From assembly GCF_004310335.1 (NCBI RefSeq), contig NZ_SIRS01000001.1, forward strand, positions 558,001 to 622,000: a stretch of 64,000 nt of DNA, written 5' to 3'. Shown piece by piece: positions 61,202 through 64,000 of this stretch (position 1 is its first letter; every line of letters starts with the position of its first letter). The notes below the pieces were generated by a model, which did no database searches, was not told the DNA's origin, and saw nothing but the letters and a program-made list of their open reading frames with translations. Made by a program: the position numbers and the translations under genes. This DNA is from Hyunsoonleella pacifica (lineage in GTDB: Bacteria; Bacteroidota; Bacteroidia; Flavobacteriales; Flavobacteriaceae).

Positions 61202-64000
61202 GAAAAATACTATTGCTATTCATGTTCAGTAGTTTGACCATTTATGGACAGAGGAATCAAAAACCCAATGAAGTTTTTCTAGCAGGATATGCAGAAAAAA
61301 TATCTGGCAATGAAATTGAACATAGAGCAAAAGAAGTAGCAGGGTTAAACCGAACAATAGTTTCTAGAGCCAACGTTGGCAATCAGAGAATAGAATGGAA
61401 AACAGTACCAGTAGATATTAAAAAGCACGATGGAGAAATAACCTTTGTACATTATGCAGGATATGATGCCAAAGGGCCAGGAACTATATTTAATTTTTAT
61501 GTAAACGATGTAAAGCAAGGAGAAATAGTATTGCCAGGAACAAAAACAAGTCGTTGGTCTATACCCTTAAAAAACAAAGGAACCCTTAGTTTTGAAAAGC
61601 ATTATTTAGACAATAACAATGGTTGTTTTGGCTTTTTATATTATACAGTACCTGCCAAGAGCCTTAAAAAAGGAACGTCCTTAAAGTTAGCTGTAGATGC
61701 TGTTAACAAAAAGAAACAAACCTATTTTAAGATATTTAAAAAGAACCTTACAGAAGCTATAAACATTACGGCATTACCAGCTTTAATTAACAAAAACGGA
61801 AAAAACTTTCAAACGCTAATTGCAGAAATTGTTTTTATAAAAAAACCAGCAAATGGACAGTTAAGTATTGATGGTAAACTAGAAAGAACGATTAATTTAA
61901 AACCAGGCATACAAACTATTAAAATAATTTATCCTGAAGTTAAAAAAGAAAAAACAGTAACGCTAAGTTTAGATTTAGGAGATGAGAAAATTACAGAAAG
62001 AATTAAATTAAAACCGCTAAAAAAGTGGGAGGTTAATTTTGTACAACATTCGCATACTGATATAGGATACACAAGGTCTCAAACAGAGATTTTAGCAGAA
62101 CACCCTAGATATATTGATTATGCTTTAGATTATTGTGATGCTACAGACAATTTCCCAGAAACCTCAAGATTTAAATGGACTTGCGAAGCCTCATGGGCAG
62201 TAGATGAGTTTTTAAACAGTAGGTCCCAAGAACAAATTGAACGATTAAAAAAGCGAGTTGAAGAAGGAAGAATAGAAATAACAGGAATGTATTTCAATTT
62301 TAATGAGCTACCAGATGAGCCATCATTAGCAGCATCATTGGCGCCAATTAAAAACATTGCAGATAAAGGTATAAAAGTTACATCTGCAATGCAAAACGAT
62401 GTAAACGGTATTGCATGGTGTATGAATGATTACTTTAACACCTTAGATGTTAAATATTTAACCATGGGAACTCATGGGCATAAGGCTTTAATTTCTTTTG
62501 ATACCCCTTTAGCTTTTTGGTGGGTGTCTCCATCAGGAAAAAAGATGTTAACCTATAGAGCAGAGCATTACATGACAGGGAATACTTTTGGAGTACATCA
62601 ATCCGATTTTGAGAGTTTTGAAAAACACCTCCTGGAGTATCTAATTAAACTAGAAGAACGTGGGTACCCTTACAGTAAAACAGCGATACAACATTCAGGT
62701 TTTATGACCGATAATTCTCCACCATCAATGAAAGCAAGCCATTTAATTAAACAATGGAACGAGAAATACAAGTGGCCAAAAATTAGAACGGCTGTGGCTA
62801 GTGATTTTTTTGAAGATTTTGAAAAGGAGTACGGCAAAGACCTTATAGAAGTTAAAGCACATTGGCCAGATTGGTGGACAGATGGTGTTGCCTCTGGAGC
62901 TAGAGACGTAGCCGCAACTAGAAATGCCCATGTAAATCTAATTGCAGGCCAAGGTGGTTTATCAATGGCAAAACTAATGGGGTCTAGTATGCCTAAAGGC
63001 ATAGACGCCCGAATATTTGAAGCCAACAAAGCCCTTCTGTTTTATGGAGAACATACATTTGGCGCTCAAGAGAGTATTTCGCAACCGTATAGTAAAGCCA
63101 CTATGGAACAACGTGAAATAAAGGAATCCTATGCTTGGGAGGCCTCAAGAAGGTCTAGCATGATAGTTGAGGAAGCTAAAGGCTTGTTAAATGAGTACAT
63201 GGGGAAATCTAAGGACGCATCTATAGCAGTTTTTAATACATTAAATTGGGAGCGAGAAGGTCTAATAGAAATGTTTATAGATCACCAACAAGTACCTCAT
63301 GGAAAAAAAATACGATTAGTAGATGATAATGGGGTTGTATATCCTGCTCAAATACTAAAACCTTGGCATGGAGGTACGTATTGGACAGCTTGGGTAAAAA
63401 ACATTCCGCCTTTTGGATATAAAAAATTCAATATAGAAGTTTATGAAGACCACCACGCTCACTCGCATGCAAATGGAGAAAGGCATAGTCACAATGCTAA
63501 TTTCGATTATAAAGAAAAAACGCATTATATTCAGTTAGATAACCCTTGGTATTCTATTAAAATAGATAAGAAAAAAGGAACAATAGCCCAGATTTATGAT
63601 AAAGATTTATCTAAAAATATTCTAGATAAAACATCACAATACAACTTAGGAGAATTCATTTTAGAAAAACTTGGAGGAAGAGAGCAATTACAAATTACAA
63701 AAACTGTAAATGGCGCACGATATGGACATTTAAAAGACTATACAAGACAGCCTTTAGATAGTGTTTGGCTTTCTGAAATTAAAGAAGGCGAAATATGGAA
63801 TACAATTAAGTTTAGAGGAAAAACAGAAACAGCTTATGATGATTTAGAAGCATTTTCATTTGAAATTAAGCTCTTTAATACAGCAAAAAGAATAGACTTT
63901 GCGTTTGAACTAAAGAAAAAACCTATAGTAGACCCAGAGAGTTTTTATATTTCGTTTCCATTTAAGTTAGACGAAGGTAAAATACACTTTGAAATTTCGG
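61198..64000 (+). CDS. GH38 alpha-mannosidase, 3' end outside window (partial)
   Basis: An open frame from the ATG at 61198 stays open to the right edge, giving at least 934 residues. A Sec signal (about 1-17, LFMFSSLTIYGQ) is followed by about 265 residues of beta-rich sequence not typical of the family. The GH38 catalytic domain then starts with zinc ligands H286 and D288 in HSHTDIGYT (residues 284-292) and has the nucleophile D401 in QNDVNG, then TGNTFG and AHWPDWWTDG. Six histidines lie in residues 752-765. GH38 is a retaining alpha-mannosidase acting on N-glycans or mannans. Its start overlaps the previous stop. Confidence 0.92.
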   Translation, partial: MRKILLLFMFSSLTIYGQRNQKPNEVFLAGYAEKISGNEIEHRAKEVAGLNRTIVSRANVGNQRIEWKTVPVDIKKHDGEITFVHYAGYDAKGPGTIFNFYVNDVKQGEIVLPGTKTSRWSIPLKNKGTLSFEKHYLDNNNGCFGFLYYTVPAKSLKKGTSLKLAVDAVNKKKQTYFKIFKKNLTEAINITALPALINKNGKNFQTLIAEIVFIKKPANGQLSIDGKLERTINLKPGIQTIKIIYPEVKKEKTVTLSLDLGDEKITERIKLKPLKKWEVNFVQHSHTDIGYTRSQTEILAEHPRYIDYALDYCDATDNFPETSRFKWTCEASWAVDEFLNSRSQEQIERLKKRVEEGRIEITGMYFNFNELPDEPSLAASLAPIKNIADKGIKVTSAMQNDVNGIAWCMNDYFNTLDVKYLTMGTHGHKALISFDTPLAFWWVSPSGKKMLTYRAEHYMTGNTFGVHQSDFESFEKHLLEYLIKLEERGYPYSKTAIQHSGFMTDNSPPSMKASHLIKQWNEKYKWPKIRTAVASDFFEDFEKEYGKDLIEVKAHWPDWWTDGVASGARDVAATRNAHVNLIAGQGGLSMAKLMGSSMPKGIDARIFEANKALLFYGEHTFGAQESISQPYSKATMEQREIKESYAWEASRRSSMIVEEAKGLLNEYMGKSKDASIAVFNTLNWEREGLIEMFIDHQQVPHGKKIRLVDDNGVVYPAQILKPWHGGTYWTAWVKNIPPFGYKKFNIEVYEDHHAHSHANGERHSHNANFDYKEKTHYIQLDNPWYSIKIDKKKGTIAQIYDKDLSKNILDKTSQYNLGEFILEKLGGREQLQITKTVNGARYGHLKDYTRQPLDSVWLSEIKEGEIWNTIKFRGKTETAYDDLEAFSFEIKLFNTAKRIDFAFELKKKPIVDPESFYISFPFKLDEGKIHFEIS

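Noticed and set aside
1-64000. tRNA, rRNA, CRISPR arrays, insertion sequences, phage genes
   Set aside because: Looked for cloverleaf-type motifs, regular spaced repeats, transposases and terminal repeats; none seen.
28474-64000. Sulfated polysaccharide as the target
   Set aside because: No sulfatase or sulfatase-maturing gene is present in the window; genes beyond the right edge cannot be judged.

Overview
The window looks like a chromosome segment of a low-GC marine Bacteroidota bacterium of the family Flavobacteriaceae. The evidence is the flavobacterial housekeeping gene set and order, Bacteroidetes-type promoters (a TAnnTTTG -7 element, sometimes with TTG about 19 bases upstream), SusC/SusD proteins, a hybrid two-component regulator and many lipoprotein signals. 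I see no tRNA, rRNA, CRISPR array, insertion sequence or phage gene.

Bases 1-27900 are core genome. The first plus-strand block runs: tail of an unknown gene, dapA, an inward-rectifier K+ channel, bamD, RNA polymerase omega, coaBC, a DUF4835 protein, recN, fabI, a GT2 glycosyltransferase, a YbbR protein, coaE and a histidine kinase/response regulator pair. A minus-strand block follows: esterase, DUF4870, a dihydroorotase-like protein lacking its HxH metal site, a BatA-like vWA protein and a GT2. Then come an M61 peptidase, trmD, a thioredoxin-like lipoprotein with HxxH in place of CxxC, an ABC-F ATPase with one degenerate ATP site, DUF2007, PAP2 and pheT.

Bases 28400-64000 form a large polysaccharide-utilisation-like locus. 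It opens with tagaturonate reductase and altronate dehydratase (plus strand), then a LacI-type regulator, a sodium/solute symporter and myo-inositol oxygenase (minus strand). SusC/SusD follow. Next is a tightly packed operon: GH92, GH28, GH92, GH125, a PI-PLC-like phospholipase C, GH115, a metallophosphatase and the hybrid two-component regulator. A FucP-like transporter, a GxGYxYP-family protein of unknown activity and a GH38 alpha-mannosidase that runs off the right edge complete it.

My reading of how these work together (inference): the locus takes apart inositol-linked glycans, such as glycosylinositol phosphoceramides, GPI-type or phosphatidylinositol mannosides, or glucuronomannan-bearing material. 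Mannosidases (GH92, GH125, GH38) and an alpha-glucuronidase (GH115) would trim sugars. The PI-PLC would cut the inositol-phosphate-lipid bond and the metallophosphatase could release inositol. The symporter would import inositol and MIOX would oxidise it to glucuronate for the uronate pathway. A perfect palindrome at the uxaB promoter, with weaker copies at the LacI gene and upstream of MIOX, suggests that the LacI regulator ties uronate and inositol catabolism together, while the hybrid regulator controls the glycan side.
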